Below, one piece after another: positions 19,291-29,559 of a stretch of 64,000 nucleotides of DNA. Source of the stretch: Tistrella mobilis (GTDB taxonomy: Bacteria > Pseudomonadota > Alphaproteobacteria > Tistrellales > Tistrellaceae); NCBI RefSeq assembly GCF_039634785.1, contig NZ_JBBIAB010000002.1, positions 310,001 to 374,000 of the forward strand, written 5' to 3'. Made by a program: the position numbers and the translations under genes. The notes below the pieces were generated by a model that was not told the DNA's origin, made no database searches, and worked only from the letters and a program-made list of their open reading frames with translations. The first letter of the stretch is position 1. Every line of letters begins with the position of its first letter.

Positions 19291-19539
19291 AGGTGGATCC
19301 CCGCCTGCGCGGGGATGACCGGACTTTATGGGAGAACGGCTTGTCACCATAGGGTGGATCCCCGCCTGCGCGGGGATGACGGTATTGATGATAGAGGGGC
19401 GGGTACGGCAGCGGCGATACCTGACATGGCCGTCCTTGCCGCGGCCGGAAGACAGCACCGGGGTCAACGGCGGGCAAGGCGGTGCCGGTCCGCTCACCAT
19501 CATCTCCCCCGTCATCCCCGCGCAGGCGGGGATCCACCT
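19291..19539. repeat. Three type B REP-like elements (within gene-free gap 19266-19785)
   Basis: Copies at 19291-19320 and 19352-19382 point the same way; the copy at 19510-19539 is inverted. The core is CCCCGCGCAGGCGGGGATCC. The gap 19266-19785 also holds a short hairpin at 19598-19616 (CCACCGC/GCGGTGG) next to CTTGACATTC, which may be the end of an IS200/IS605-type element, but no transposase fragment was seen. Confidence 0.75.
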
Positions 19540-19785
19540 TCCAAGTCGCCATTCGATCGCCGGCACCAGGGGAAATGAGCCTTCGGAGGGGGGCAGACCA
19601 CCGCTTCGCGCGGTGGGTGGCTTGACATTCTCTCCGCCGGGCTGAATGTTGGCCCTGCCTGCGCGTTCACACGGGCAGGCAGCGTGAATGTGAGCCCGGA
19701 TCAATTCGACGTCGTCCTGTCATCCCAGGCGCCTGCGTCCGGGGCAGCAAGCTTTCGGCGTTCAGACGCCGGCAGACAGGATAAG

Positions 19786-21108
19786 ATGATGGAACACCCT
19801 CTCGCGCTGAAATCGATCCCCGCGAACACCCTGTTCGGGGAGGGCGATGTCTTCGTGCTCTTCGGGGAAATGTTCGGGCGTGGCTATGCCACCGGCCTGA
19901 TCGAGGCCGCGAAGGCGGCCGGCATGACCGTCATCGGCATGACCATGGGCCGGCGGGACAATGGCGGCGCGCTCAGGCCGCTCACCGACGAGGAACTGGC
20001 GGCGGCCGAGGCCGGGCTGGGCGGGCGCATCATCAACGTGCCGCTGATGGCCGGCTTCGACATGGATGCCGCCCCCGGCGAGCCCACGCCCACCGACATG
20101 CTGGGCGAGATGACGCTTGAGAACTGGCAAAGCTTCAAGCTGGACCAGGACCGGATCGCCCGGGCCCGCGAGGTGGGCGTTGCCCGCTTCCGCGACGCCG
20201 TGACCCGGGTGATGGCAGAGCTGGACGGGATGATCCCGGCCGGCCGCAACGTGCTGTTCGCCCATACCATGGCCGGCGGCATCCCGCGGGCGAAGGTGTT
20301 CATGGCGATCGCCAACCGGGTCTATAAGGGCCGCGGCGCGCGCTATATGTCGTCTCAGGCGCTGATCGACAGCGATCTGGGCAAGCTGATCCTGCAGAAT
20401 TTCGACGAGGTCACCGCCAACAGCTTCGGCCATCTGCTGGAGCTGAGCGGGCCCTTGCGCGCCCGCATCGAAGCCCAGGGCGGCCAGGTGCGCTATACCG
20501 CCTATGGCTATCACGGCACCCGGGTTCTGATCGACGGCGCCTATCGCTGGCAGACCTATACCAACTACACCCAGGGCTATGCCAAGATGCGGCTGGAAGG
20601 GCTGGCCCGGGCGGCATGGGATAAGGGCGTGAAGGCGGTGGTGTTCAACTGCCCCGAGATCCGCACCAATTCCTCGGACGTGTTCGCCGGCATCGAGCTG
20701 TCGCTGCTGCCGCTGCTGACGGCGCTGCGCCACGAGGGCGGCGGCGCCTGGGTCGACGACCTGTGGCAGTATTGCGAGACCCTGCTGCAGGACGGCATCA
20801 GCGTCGATACGGTGCTGCAGATGGTCCACGACTATCAGCACAACCCGGCGATGCAGCCCTATTACGATTTCGCCAGCTGGCCCAAGGCCAACAGCGCCGA
20901 TCAGGTGGAGCAGACCGTCGGCACCTCGCAGGACATCGTGAACCTGCACAAGGACCGCAAGACCCTGGTCAGCGACGTGTTGAGCCAGCATGTGGTCGCC
21001 GCCACCGGCCGGCTGATCTTCGGCGCCACCAGCGCCCCCGAAGCGCCGGTGCTGTGGCTGGACCACGACATCGTGGCACGCCAGCTGATCGAGATGCACG
21101 GCGCCTGA
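19786..21108 (+). CDS. FabMG-family (enoyl-ACP reductase-like) protein
   Basis: A 440-residue protein that I recognise from its order of blocks: IPANTLFGEGDVFVLFGEMF, GMTVIGMTMGRR-DNG, FAHTMAGGIPRAKVFM, YGYHGTRVLIDG-YRWQ and FNCPEIRTNSS. This matches the group named FabMG family by NCBI, whose reported activity is enoyl-ACP reduction; the biochemical basis for the whole group is thin. The start ATGATG at 19786 follows AGGATAAG; a frame open from 19684 lacks a ribosome site. It is a single gene ended by a strong terminator. Confidence 0.65.
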   Translation: MMEHPLALKSIPANTLFGEGDVFVLFGEMFGRGYATGLIEAAKAAGMTVIGMTMGRRDNGGALRPLTDEELAAAEAGLGGRIINVPLMAGFDMDAAPGEPTPTDMLGEMTLENWQSFKLDQDRIARAREVGVARFRDAVTRVMAELDGMIPAGRNVLFAHTMAGGIPRAKVFMAIANRVYKGRGARYMSSQALIDSDLGKLILQNFDEVTANSFGHLLELSGPLRARIEAQGGQVRYTAYGYHGTRVLIDGAYRWQTYTNYTQGYAKMRLEGLARAAWDKGVKAVVFNCPEIRTNSSDVFAGIELSLLPLLTALRHEGGGAWVDDLWQYCETLLQDGISVDTVLQMVHDYQHNPAMQPYYDFASWPKANSADQVEQTVGTSQDIVNLHKDRKTLVSDVLSQHVVAATGRLIFGATSAPEAPVLWLDHDIVARQLIEMHGA

Positions 21109-21131
21109 CCACGGGTGCCAGAATGAAGCAA

Positions 21132-21172
21132 GGCCCGGCCGGGTGGCGCCACCCGGCCGGGCCTTTGCTTTT
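21132..21172. terminator. Strong bidirectional intrinsic terminator
   Basis: A perfect 15-bp stem (GGCCCGGCCGGGTGG, then CG, then its complement) at 21132-21163 is followed by TTTGCTTTT. It lies between the converging FabMG-like gene and the amidase gene. Confidence 0.85.
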
Positions 21173-21181
21173 GGCGGGATG

Positions 21182-22624
21182 TCAGCCCGGCACCACCGGT
21201 GCGGTCGGGAAACGCGGCGGGCAGGTGAGTTCATAGGCGCGGGCCGCGCGCAGCACCAGTTCGTCGCGGAAGCGGGGGCCCACGATGTGCAGGCCGACCG
21301 GCAGCCCGTCATCGCCGAAGCCGCACTGAACCGAGGCCGCCGGCTGCTGGGTGAGGTTGAAGGGGTAGGTGAAGGGCGTCCACTGCATCCAGTGATCCAG
21401 CCCCGAGCCCGGGGGCACGTCGTGGCCGGCTTCGAAGGCGGTGATCGGCAGGCTGGGGGTGACCAGCAGGTCGTAACTGCGGTGGAAGGCGGCCATGCGC
21501 TCGCCCAGCGCCACCCGGGCATCGACCGCGCGCATATAGTCGACGATGCCGATGCCGGCGCCCAGTTCCGCCACCCGGCGCAGCCCCGGATCGATCAGTT
21601 CACGCTGGTCGGCCGGGGTATTGGCCAGGATCTTGGCGGCGCCGGCGAACCAGTGGGCGTTGAAGATGTCGATCGGATCCTCGAAGCCGGGATCGACCTC
21701 TTCCACGATCGCGCCGAGTGCCGCCAGGACGTCGACCGCCCTGCGGACCTCGCGCGCCACATCCTCGCGGACGTTCACGTAACCCAGGGTCGGGCTGAAG
21801 GCGATGCGCAGCCCGCGCACGCCCTGGTCCAGGCCCAGCCGCCAGTCGCGAGAGATCGGCGCGCCCATATACCAGTCGCGGTCATCCGCCTGGCCGACCA
21901 CCGTCATCATCAGCGCGACATCGGCGATGGTGCGGGCCATCGGCCCCAGATGCGAGGTGGTGCCCATGGCGCTGGCCGGCCATTGGGGGATGATGCCGAA
22001 GGTCGGCTTGATGCCGGCGGTGCCGGTGAAGCCGCAGGGAATGCGGATCGAGCCGCCGGCATCGGAGCCCTGATGCAGCACGCCCATATTGAGCGCCGCT
22101 GCCGCGCCGGCACCACCGCTGGAACCACCGGCCGTGGTATTTACATTCCAGGGGTTGCGGGTGATGCCGGTGAGCGCGCTGTCGGTGACCCCTTTCCAGC
22201 CGAATTCCGGCGTGGTGGTCTTGCCGAGCAGCACCGCGCCCGCGCCCCGCATGAAGGCGGTGAAGGGGGCATCCACCTCCCAGGGGCCGTCGGCGGCGAT
22301 GGTCTTCGATCCCTTGCGGGTGGGCCAGCCGCGGGTGAAGGTCAGATCCTTGATCGAGGACGGCACGCCGTCGACCGGCCCGATCGGCCGGCCGGCCATC
22401 CAGCGCGCTTCCGACGCCTTGGCATCGGCGCGGGCGCTGTCTTCATCGACCAGGACCCAGGCGTTGACCGCGCCGTCGAAACGACGGATGCGATCCAGCG
22501 CCGCCTCGGTCGCCTCGACCGGCGAGGCCGCCTTGCGGGCATAGAGGCCGAGCAGTTCGCCCGCGCCGAGTTCGCCCAGATCTGTAGATGAGAGGGGGGT
22601 GGACGAAAGGGGGGTGTCGGGCAT
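21182..22624 (-). CDS. Amidase (amidase signature family)
   Basis: A 480-residue hydrolase with the Ser-cisSer-Lys triad: Lys in SSIKDLTF (residue 92), GGSSGG at 166-171 and the nucleophile in GSDAGGSIRIPCG (Ser 192). The family hydrolyses aliphatic or aromatic amides, or acts on indoleacetamide or carbamoyl compounds. The start at 22624 gives the usual length; upstream sequence is a REP pair. It is the last gene of a minus-strand cluster with a LIV-type transporter, so the imported compound is probably an amide or is converted to one. Confidence 0.88.
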   Translation of the reverse strand: MPDTPLSSTPLSSTDLGELGAGELLGLYARKAASPVEATEAALDRIRRFDGAVNAWVLVDEDSARADAKASEARWMAGRPIGPVDGVPSSIKDLTFTRGWPTRKGSKTIAADGPWEVDAPFTAFMRGAGAVLLGKTTTPEFGWKGVTDSALTGITRNPWNVNTTAGGSSGGAGAAAALNMGVLHQGSDAGGSIRIPCGFTGTAGIKPTFGIIPQWPASAMGTTSHLGPMARTIADVALMMTVVGQADDRDWYMGAPISRDWRLGLDQGVRGLRIAFSPTLGYVNVREDVAREVRRAVDVLAALGAIVEEVDPGFEDPIDIFNAHWFAGAAKILANTPADQRELIDPGLRRVAELGAGIGIVDYMRAVDARVALGERMAAFHRSYDLLVTPSLPITAFEAGHDVPPGSGLDHWMQWTPFTYPFNLTQQPAASVQCGFGDDGLPVGLHIVGPRFRDELVLRAARAYELTCPPRFPTAPVVPG

Positions 22625-22752
22625 GGCGTCTGTCCTTACGAGATTGTTTCCTGTCGGCACCTTGTGGAGTACCGGGGGGATGCATGCGTATCTGTGATGC
22701 CCCGCCGCCCATGTCCGGCGCAGGGCCCGCCCCTTCCGCACAACATTCATAC

Positions 22753-22929
22753 CGTCATCCCGGCGGAGGCCGGGATCCAGGTTCGCTTCCGCGTGAAGGA
22801 TGTCGGACATGCGGGTTCCGGCCCTGCTGGCAGGATCCATCCTGATGCCTGACATTTCCATCTTTCCGGATACCTGCCGTTCATTTTCGTGGAGGCCTAC
22901 CTGGATCCCGGCCTTCGCCGGGATGACGG
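22753..22929. repeat. REP-like inverted pair, type A (gap 22625-22998)
   Basis: Copies at 22753-22782 and, inverted, 22899-22929, with core CCGGCGRAGGCCGGGATCCA. The right copy shares a further 20 or so bases on its left side (GTGGAGGCCTACCTGG) with the right copy of the pair at 26483-26648. The gap separates LivF from the amidase; no coding sequence seen. Confidence 0.75.
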
Positions 22930-22998
22930 TGGTGATGGTGTGTGTGTATCCGGAACGATGGCGCCTGACATTTCCGGGCGAGGGCCGTCGGGGCAGCG

Positions 22999-23684
22999 TC
23001 AGGCGTCGAGCGCCAGATAGCGGTCGCGGACGCTGCGGTCGGCGCGGAAATCGGCATTGCTGCCGGCATAGACGATGCGGCCCTGTTCCAGGACGTAATG
23101 CCGGTCGGCCAGTTTCTCGCAGACCGCGAGGTTCTGTTCGACCAGCAGCACCGGCACGCCGCTTTCGCGGATCCGGCCCAGGATGCGGACGATTTCGTCC
23201 ACGATCACCGGGGCCAACCCCTCGGTCGGCTCGTCCAGCAGCAGGATGCGGGGGGCGTTGACCAGTGCGCGGGCGATGGCCAGCATCTGCTGTTCGCCGC
23301 CCGAGAGCGCCTTGCCGCCATTGCGCCGCCGTTCCTTCAGCCGCGGGAACATGGCGTAGACGTCGTCGAGCGACCAGCGGCTGCCCTTGCGGACCGAGAT
23401 CTTCAGATTCTCTTCGACCGAGAGCATGCCGAAGATGCCGCGATGTTCCTGCACCAGCGCCACGCCGCGGCGGGCGATGTCGTGCGAGGGGCGGCCGGCG
23501 ATGCTGGTGCCGTCGAAGCTGATCGTGCCTTTCGTGTCCACCATGCCGGCGATGGATTTGAGCGTGGTGGTCTTGCCGGCGCCGTTGCGGCCGAGCAGGG
23601 TGACCAGCTCGCCCGGCCGCACCTCCAGCGACACGCCTTCCAGAACATGGCTTTTGCCGTAATAGGCGTGGACCTGGTCCAGCG

Positions 23685-23691
<7 letters not shown>
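22999..23691 (-). CDS. livF: LIV-type ABC transporter ATPase (LivF), second system
   Basis: A 230-residue ATPase with Walker A GRNGAGKTT, signature LSGGEQQMLAIARAL and Walker B ILLLDEPTEGL; the EHRGIFGMLSVEENL block is the LivF-type Q-loop region. Its start overlaps the end of LivG. Together with the next three genes it forms a minus-strand transporter operon; the amidase lies downstream across a REP pair. Confidence 0.88.
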
Positions 23692-24457
<766 letters not shown>

Positions 24458-24461
<4 letters not shown>

Positions 24462-25477
24462 GCCTCGGGCCCTCCGCGCCGCTCGCGCAGTTTTGCGACC
24501 ACGCTTTCGATGCCGCCCCAGAGACCGCCGCGCATGAAGATCACCACGCCGATCAGCGCGATGCCGAGCAGCATCAGCCAGCGCGGCCAGATCGCCGACA
24601 GCCAGTCGCCCAGCAGCACGATCGCGGTCGAGCCCAGCAGCGAGCCGAGCAGAGAGCCGGTGCCGCCGATGATGGTCATGATCAGGATGTTTTCCGACAT
24701 CGGCAGTTCGATGTTCGAGAGCGGCGCGAAATGCAGGAGCATGGCGTAGAGCGCGCCGGCGATGCCGGTGATGGCGCCCGAAAGCGTGAAGGCCAGGATC
24801 TTGAACTGGCGGGTGTCGTAGCCGACCGCGGCCGCCCGGTCGGGGTTTTCGCGGATCGCGACCAGGGTGCTGCCGAAGGGCGAGCCGATGATCCGGCGCG
24901 CGGCCACGAACAGCAGCAGGAACAGGGCGGCGACGAAGATGTAGTACGAGACCGCCGGTTCCAGATCGGCGATGACCATCCCGCCCAGCGCCAGCGGCGG
25001 CCGCGGCACGTCCAGCAGGCCGTTATCGCCGCCGGTCCAGTCGGCGGCGGTATAGGCGATGAAATAGGCGAGCTGGGTGAAGGCCAGCGTCAGCATCACG
25101 AAATAGATGCCGGTCCGCCGGATCGCGAGCGCGCCGACCAGGGCGGCGGCAAGGGCACCGGCGATGGCGGCCACCACCAGCGCCATGATCAGCCCGGCGC
25201 CCAGATGGATCATCACCAGCGACGACAGATAGGCGCCGATGCCGAAGAAGATCGCCTGACCGAAGGAGAGCAGGCCGGTATAGCCGAGCAGCAGATTGCA
25301 GGCGAGCGCCGCCATGGCGAAGATCACGATCTCGGTCGCGAGCGTCGCAGACGGCAGGATCAGCGGCAGGGCGATGAGGGCGGCGAGGGCCGCCAGCGTG
25401 ATGCCGCCGAAGAGAGAGGAGGAGGTGCCGGACGAGGAGGTGCCGGAGGAGGGGGCGGGAGAGCGGGTCGTCTGCAT
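24458..25477 (-). CDS. livM: LIV-type ABC transporter permease (LivM), second system
   Basis: A 339-residue permease. LACNLLLGYTGLLSFGQAIFFG is the family block near residue 60, and TIIGGTGSLLGSLLGS lies near the C-terminus. The first 15 residues contain a short tandem repeat (SSGTSSSGTSS) encoded by GACGAGGAGGTGCCG-type units, which may vary in copy number. Three bases separate it from LivH. Confidence 0.87.
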
Positions 25478-25480
25478 GGC

Positions 25481-26341
25481 TCACGCCCTTCCGAACAGGC
25501 CATAGGGGCGGAGCAGGATGACCGCGGCCATGGCGCCGTAGATCATCAGGCTGGCACCCTGGGGCCAGATGCTGGTCATCAGGCTTTGCACCAGCCCGAC
25601 CAGCAGCCCGCCGACCAGCGCGCCGCCGAACGAGCCCATGCCGCCGATCACCACGGTGACGAAGGCGATGCCGAGCACTTCGGTGCCGACGAAGGGATGG
25701 GCGCCGCGCAGGGGTGCCGAGAGCACGCCCGCAAGCCCGGCCAGCGCCACACCCAGCGCGAAGGTGGCCGAGAACAGCCGGTAGATGTTGGTGCCGAGCA
25801 GGGCCACCTGTTCCGGGTTCTCGCTGCCCGCGCGCACCTTGGCGCCGAAGGTGGTGCGTTCAAGCAGCAGCCAGAGGGCGAAGCCGACCAGGGCCGCGAA
25901 GGCGATCATGAACAGCCGGTATTCCGGATAGGCGAAATTGCCGAAGCGGACCACGCCCTTCAGCATCTCGGGCGGCGGCACCGACTTGCCGACCGGACCC
26001 CAGATCATGATCGCGCTTTCCTGGATGATCAGCGCGATGCCCAGCGTGATCAGGATCTGGAAGGTGTGCGGCAGGTGATAGACCCGGCGCACCAGCACCC
26101 GTTCGGTGACCCAGGCGATGGCGCCGGCGATCAGCGGGCCGGCGACCAGCGCCGCCCAGAAATTGCCGGTGGCGGCCACGACCGTGAAGCAGAGATAGGA
26201 GCCGACCAGGAAGAAGGCACCATGGGCGAAGTTCACGAAGTTGAGCAGGCCGAAGATGATCGTGAGCCCCACGGAGGTGAGGAAATAGATCATCCCCAAC
26301 CCCAGACCGTTCAGGATCTGGAAGAGGTAGACGTTGAGCAT
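25481..26341 (-). CDS. livH: LIV-type ABC transporter permease (LivH), second system
   Basis: A 286-residue permease with LGMIYFLTSVGLTIIFGLLN and FVNFAHGAFFLVG near the start and VVIGGMGSFGGALVGGLLVG near the end. The ATG at 26341 gives the standard N-terminus; a frame open further upstream runs into repeat sequence. It is the first gene of the permease/ATPase block; the binding protein lies 500 bases upstream beyond REP elements. Confidence 0.88.
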   Translation of the reverse strand: MLNVYLFQILNGLGLGMIYFLTSVGLTIIFGLLNFVNFAHGAFFLVGSYLCFTVVAATGNFWAALVAGPLIAGAIAWVTERVLVRRVYHLPHTFQILITLGIALIIQESAIMIWGPVGKSVPPPEMLKGVVRFGNFAYPEYRLFMIAFAALVGFALWLLLERTTFGAKVRAGSENPEQVALLGTNIYRLFSATFALGVALAGLAGVLSAPLRGAHPFVGTEVLGIAFVTVVIGGMGSFGGALVGGLLVGLVQSLMTSIWPQGASLMIYGAMAAVILLRPYGLFGRA

Positions 26342-26482
26342 GGGTGACCGGTCTCCGACAGCTGGTGCCGTTCGGTTGGGTGTCGAGGGGGGAGGGGACC
26401 CTTGAGATGCGCACGCACGGTCTGTGTCCGGATGTCGATATGTCCGGCGCACCACTCGCCAGTCTCGGTACAACATCTATGC

Positions 26483-26648
26483 CGTCATCCCGGCGAAGGC
26501 CGGGATCCAGGTTTGTCTCCGCGCCAGGAGCGTCGATCGATCCGCACGGATCGGGGTAGCCTGGCGGCCGACATACCCGTTCCCGCAAATGCCCGTCGTC
26601 CACTTCTGTGGAAGCCTACCTGGATCCCGGCCTTCGCCGGGATGACGG
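26483..26648. repeat. REP-like inverted pair, type A (gap 26342-26840)
   Basis: Copies at 26483-26512 and, inverted, 26618-26648. A partial third copy (GGCGAAGGCCGGGATGACGGT) lies at 26727-26747. The whole 26342-26840 gap between the binding-protein gene and livH appears to be made of such elements and their flanks; no gene seen. Paired inverted copies could form a long hairpin that protects the upstream mRNA, giving more binding protein than permease. Confidence 0.75.
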
Positions 26649-26840
26649 CGGCTATTTTGAACAACCACGTGAAATGATGGTGCCGGGCATGTGCAGACGG
26701 CGGGATCGTCGACCTGGGCGCCGGGGGGCGAAGGCCGGGATGACGGTATTCGTGTTGTACGGACGCCGGGAAAGCCGGCGCCCGACATGTGCAGTCAGAG
26801 TGGTCCGACGACGTGTGTATCGGCAGGGGCGGCCTGCCGG

Positions 26841-28061
26841 TCAGGCCATCTTGCAGGCGATCTTATCCCCCTCGGGGAACGACTTGCCCGACGAGATCAG
26901 CTCGGCCAGATCATCCTCGTCGGTCTTGGCGGAGGCGGGCTTGCCCTTCAGCAGGTAATAATCCTTGATCACCTGATGGTCGGCGGCGCGCACGGTTTCA
27001 GAACCGGTGGGGCCGTCGAAGGTCATGCCCGAAAGGGCGGCGCGGACCGCGGCGCCGTCGGCGGAGCCGGCCTTGGCGATGGCGTCCAGGATCACCTTCG
27101 TGCCGATATAATCGGCCGCCAACGGATAGTTGGCGGTGATGCCATAGGCCTCGCGCACCCGGGCGACCAGCTTCCTGTTCATCGGGCTGTCGACCTGGTG
27201 CCAGTACTGGGCGCCCAGATACACGCCCTCGATCACGTCCGAGCCCAGCTCCTGGTACTGGTCGAGACCGGCCGACCAGGCGAGCAGGATGGTCATCTGG
27301 CTCTTCAGGCCGAAATTCACCGCCTGGCGCAGGGCGTTGGACGACTGGCCGCCGAAATTCAGGATCAGCAGCACATCGGGCGCCGCCCCCATGGCATTGG
27401 TCAGATAGCCCGAGAATTCCTGTTCCTGCAGCGAATGATAGCTGTTGCCGACATGCTCGATGCCCTTCTCTTCGAAGATGCGCTTGGCATTGGCCAGCAG
27501 CGCCTCGCCGAAGACGTATTGGGGCGTGATGGTGTACCAGCGCTTCGCGTTCGGCATCCGCTCGATCAGCGGCCGGACGGTCTGTTCGATGGCACCGTAA
27601 GTGGGCACCGACCAGCGGAAGGTGCCGGCATTGCAGTCGGTGCCGGTCAGCTCGTCGGCACCGGCCGGGGTCATGAACACGCCGCCGGCCTTGTCGACCT
27701 CTTTGCCGACGGCGAGCGCCGAAGACGACAGCGTGCAGCCGTTGAAGAAGCGGGCGCCGTCCTGCTGGATGGCTTCCTGCACCTTGCGCACCGCCTTGCC
27801 GGCATTGCCTTCGGTATCGATCGCCTTGTAGGCGACGGGGGCGCCCAGCAGCTCGCCGTAATCCTGGATGGCGAGCTTCGATCCCATATCGGCGAATTTG
27901 CCATAGCTGGCAAAGGCGCCCGACAGCGACTTGACGCCGTGGATGGTGACCGCATCGGCGGCGAATGCGCGCCTCTGGATGATGGCGGGGGCGGCGAGCA
28001 GCGTGCCGGCGGCAAGGCCGCCCTTCAGCAGCGTGCGGCGGGTGGTGGTGATCATCGTCAT
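26841..28061 (-). CDS. LIV-type ABC transporter substrate-binding protein, second system
   Basis: A 406-residue periplasmic protein with a Tat-type signal (TTRRTLLKGG ... RRAFAADA) and then VTIHGVKSLSGAFASYG, the first strand of type I binding proteins. Two start codons fit, 28061 and 28055; GGAGG lies 4 bases ahead of the first and 10 ahead of the second, so 28055 is a real alternative. Position next to a regulator and an amidase suggests an amide or amino-acid-like ligand. Confidence 0.87.
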   Translation of the reverse strand: MTMITTTRRTLLKGGLAAGTLLAAPAIIQRRAFAADAVTIHGVKSLSGAFASYGKFADMGSKLAIQDYGELLGAPVAYKAIDTEGNAGKAVRKVQEAIQQDGARFFNGCTLSSSALAVGKEVDKAGGVFMTPAGADELTGTDCNAGTFRWSVPTYGAIEQTVRPLIERMPNAKRWYTITPQYVFGEALLANAKRIFEEKGIEHVGNSYHSLQEQEFSGYLTNAMGAAPDVLLILNFGGQSSNALRQAVNFGLKSQMTILLAWSAGLDQYQELGSDVIEGVYLGAQYWHQVDSPMNRKLVARVREAYGITANYPLAADYIGTKVILDAIAKAGSADGAAVRAALSGMTFDGPTGSETVRAADHQVIKDYYLLKGKPASAKTDEDDLAELISSGKSFPEGDKIACKMA

Positions 28062-28227
28062 CGAGCCTCCATGTCACGTCCGGGGCGTGTGATCCGCCCC
28101 TCGGACCCTTTTTGATCGGAATACGGGGATTCCTCGGGTCATCCTCCGGTGCCGCCCGGTTCTGATTCTGACATGCCGCCACGCGCTCTCCCGGCGCGGG
28201 CTGCCGGTGCGGCAGCTGGTCGTCGTT

Positions 28228-28245
28228 TGAAAACCCGGCCGGGTT
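28228..28245 (-). terminator. Short terminator behind the GntR/FCD gene
   Basis: AACCCGGCCGGGTT at 28232-28245 is palindromic and, read on the minus strand, is followed by TTTCAAA. It covers the last codon and stop region of the regulator, so it would have a five-base-pair stem with a GGCC loop; weak but well placed. Confidence 0.4.
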
Positions 28246-29036
28246 CAGCCCGATCCGGGTTCCAGCAGGAAGCGGCGCGCGACCTCGGCCTCGAGCGCAT
28301 CGAGGTGATCTTCGGCGTCGCACATATGGTCCAGCATCAGCCGGCGGACCTCTGCCGCATCCTCGCGGCGGAAGGCCTCGATCAGCCGGCGGTGATAGTC
28401 GACATTGTTCAGGCCGAACTGCCGGCGTTCGGGCAGATAGACCTTTTTCAGCACGACCACGTCGCGCAGCAGCTCGTTCAGGAACCGGCCCAGAAAGCCG
28501 AAGATCGGGTTCGGGCAGACATCGGCGAGCACGTTGTGGAAGTCGATCTCGGCGATGCGCTGAACGCGCTGTTCCTCTTCGGTGACCGGTTCATGGGCGC
28601 AGAGGGCGATATTGGCTTCCAGCACCTCGAAGTCGGCGGGGCCGAGCCGGCCCACCGCCAGCACCGCGACCTCGGGCTCGATCAGCTTGCGCAGGGCGTA
28701 GATCTGGTGGCCGTCGGGATGGCGGAACTGCAGAAAGTTGCGCAGGGCCCGCGAGGCGTGTTCATGGGTCGGCCGGGCCAGCCAGGCGCCGCCGCCGGGG
28801 CCTGTGCGGCTGACCACCAGCCCCTCCACCTCCAGCCCTTTCAGCGCCTCGCGCACCGTGCCCTTGGAACAGCCATGCAGCCGGATCAGCTCCGCCTCGC
28901 CGGGCAGCCGGTCACCCGGTTTCAGCTGCTCGGTGACGATCCTGCGCTTCACATCCTCGACGATCAGCTCCGACAGCTTGGGGCGCCGCCGTGTGGGGGC
29001 GCCACGCCTGCCGCCTGCCGATCGCCCTTCAGCCAT
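28245..29036 (-). CDS. GntR family regulator, FCD (FadR) type
   Basis: A 263-residue regulator with an N-terminal winged helix (KLSELIVEDVKRRIVTEQL, LPGEAELIRLHGCSKGTVREAL) and an all-helical FCD effector domain (RKLIEPEVAVLAVGRL, DFHNVLADVCPNPIF, HRRLIEAFRREDAAEVRRLMLDHM) in which Asp and three His can hold a metal. FCD regulators bind organic acids. It lies upstream of the amidase/LIV operon on the same strand and probably controls it. An AT-rich palindrome sits just ahead of its start. Confidence 0.87.
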   Translation of the reverse strand: MAEGRSAGGRRGAPTRRRPKLSELIVEDVKRRIVTEQLKPGDRLPGEAELIRLHGCSKGTVREALKGLEVEGLVVSRTGPGGGAWLARPTHEHASRALRNFLQFRHPDGHQIYALRKLIEPEVAVLAVGRLGPADFEVLEANIALCAHEPVTEEEQRVQRIAEIDFHNVLADVCPNPIFGFLGRFLNELLRDVVVLKKVYLPERRQFGLNNVDYHRRLIEAFRREDAAEVRRLMLDHMCDAEDHLDALEAEVARRFLLEPGSG

Positions 29037-29064
29037 ATGCCCCGTCTCCGCATCGATCCTATTT

Positions 29065-29075
29065 ATTATGATAAT
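29065..29075. promoter_or_regulatory. AT-rich palindrome upstream of the GntR/FCD gene
   Basis: ATTAT-G-ATAAT within an AT-rich patch (ATTTATTATGATAATTAG) 29 bases ahead of the regulator start. In this GC-rich setting it is the obvious candidate for promoter and operator. Confidence 0.4.
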
Positions 29076-29201
29076 TAGGCGCCGCGCAGACGGGCCCTGT
29101 CAAGCGGCGCGCGCAGCCGGGCGCGACGGCGCGGTGTTGCCCTGGCGAAGACGATCGCAGGTTTATAACGTGATCCTGTGGTTTTTGACTCTCGAATGCT
29201 C

Positions 29202-29210
29202 TGGTATAAC
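29202..29210 (+). promoter_or_regulatory. Possible extended -10 promoter for the peptide array
   Basis: TGGTATAAC gives TGn plus TATAAC, 76 bases ahead of the first peptide start. TTGACT lies at 29185-29190, only 14 bases upstream of the -10, which is too close for a standard -35, so only the extended -10 is proposed. Confidence 0.3.
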
Positions 29211-29285
29211 GGGAAGGATCCGGCGCATGTGAACGGGGGCCGCCGGTTCCCGTGACGCCCGAAACAACCAGAGGAAGCATCTGTC

Positions 29286-29429
29286 ATGCGGGATAAAGTC
29301 GAACGCGATCGTCGTCGCTTCCGTCCGGCCGCCGGTACCGGCTGGGCGCGGCCCGTGCTGACCGTGGTTCTGTACGAAGAAACCGCCGTGAATGCCGGCG
29401 TCGTGTCGGATGGCGGCGCCCGGTCCTGA
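29286..29429 (+). CDS. W-x-x-P family small peptide 1 (47 aa)
   Basis: ATG behind AGAGGAAGC. The 47-residue product has an Arg-rich N-terminus, then GWARPVLTVVLYEETAVNAG, then VVSDGGARS. It has the family marks seen in nine copies in this window: W-x-x-P, a hydrophobic stretch, an acidic residue before T-A, a Gly/Asp-rich tail and a terminal Ser. The W/Y-x-x-P-x-L ... T pattern resembles leader regions of lasso (paeninodin-like) precursors and PqqA-like substrates of PqqD domains. No modification enzyme lies nearby. Function unknown. Confidence 0.6.
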   Translation: MRDKVERDRRRFRPAAGTGWARPVLTVVLYEETAVNAGVVSDGGARS

Positions 29430-29559
29430 CGTCGCGACCGGCGCGGTGCGGATGCGGCGCCCTCGCGCATAAATCTGGTGTCTGAAGCGTTTTACCTGCT
29501 ATGGTTGAGGTCTTTCAGGGGGTCCTTCGGGCCGCCTGGGTGAATAACTCGGCTGGCAA

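Noticed and set aside
19291-19539. Possible small CRISPR array
   Set aside because: Three similar palindromic units are present but spacing is unequal, one is inverted, and the same unit occurs alone elsewhere. These are REP-like elements.
19598-19640. Right end of an IS200/IS605 element (hairpin next to CTTGACATTC)
   Set aside because: Only a short hairpin is visible; no transposase or TnpB fragment accompanies it.
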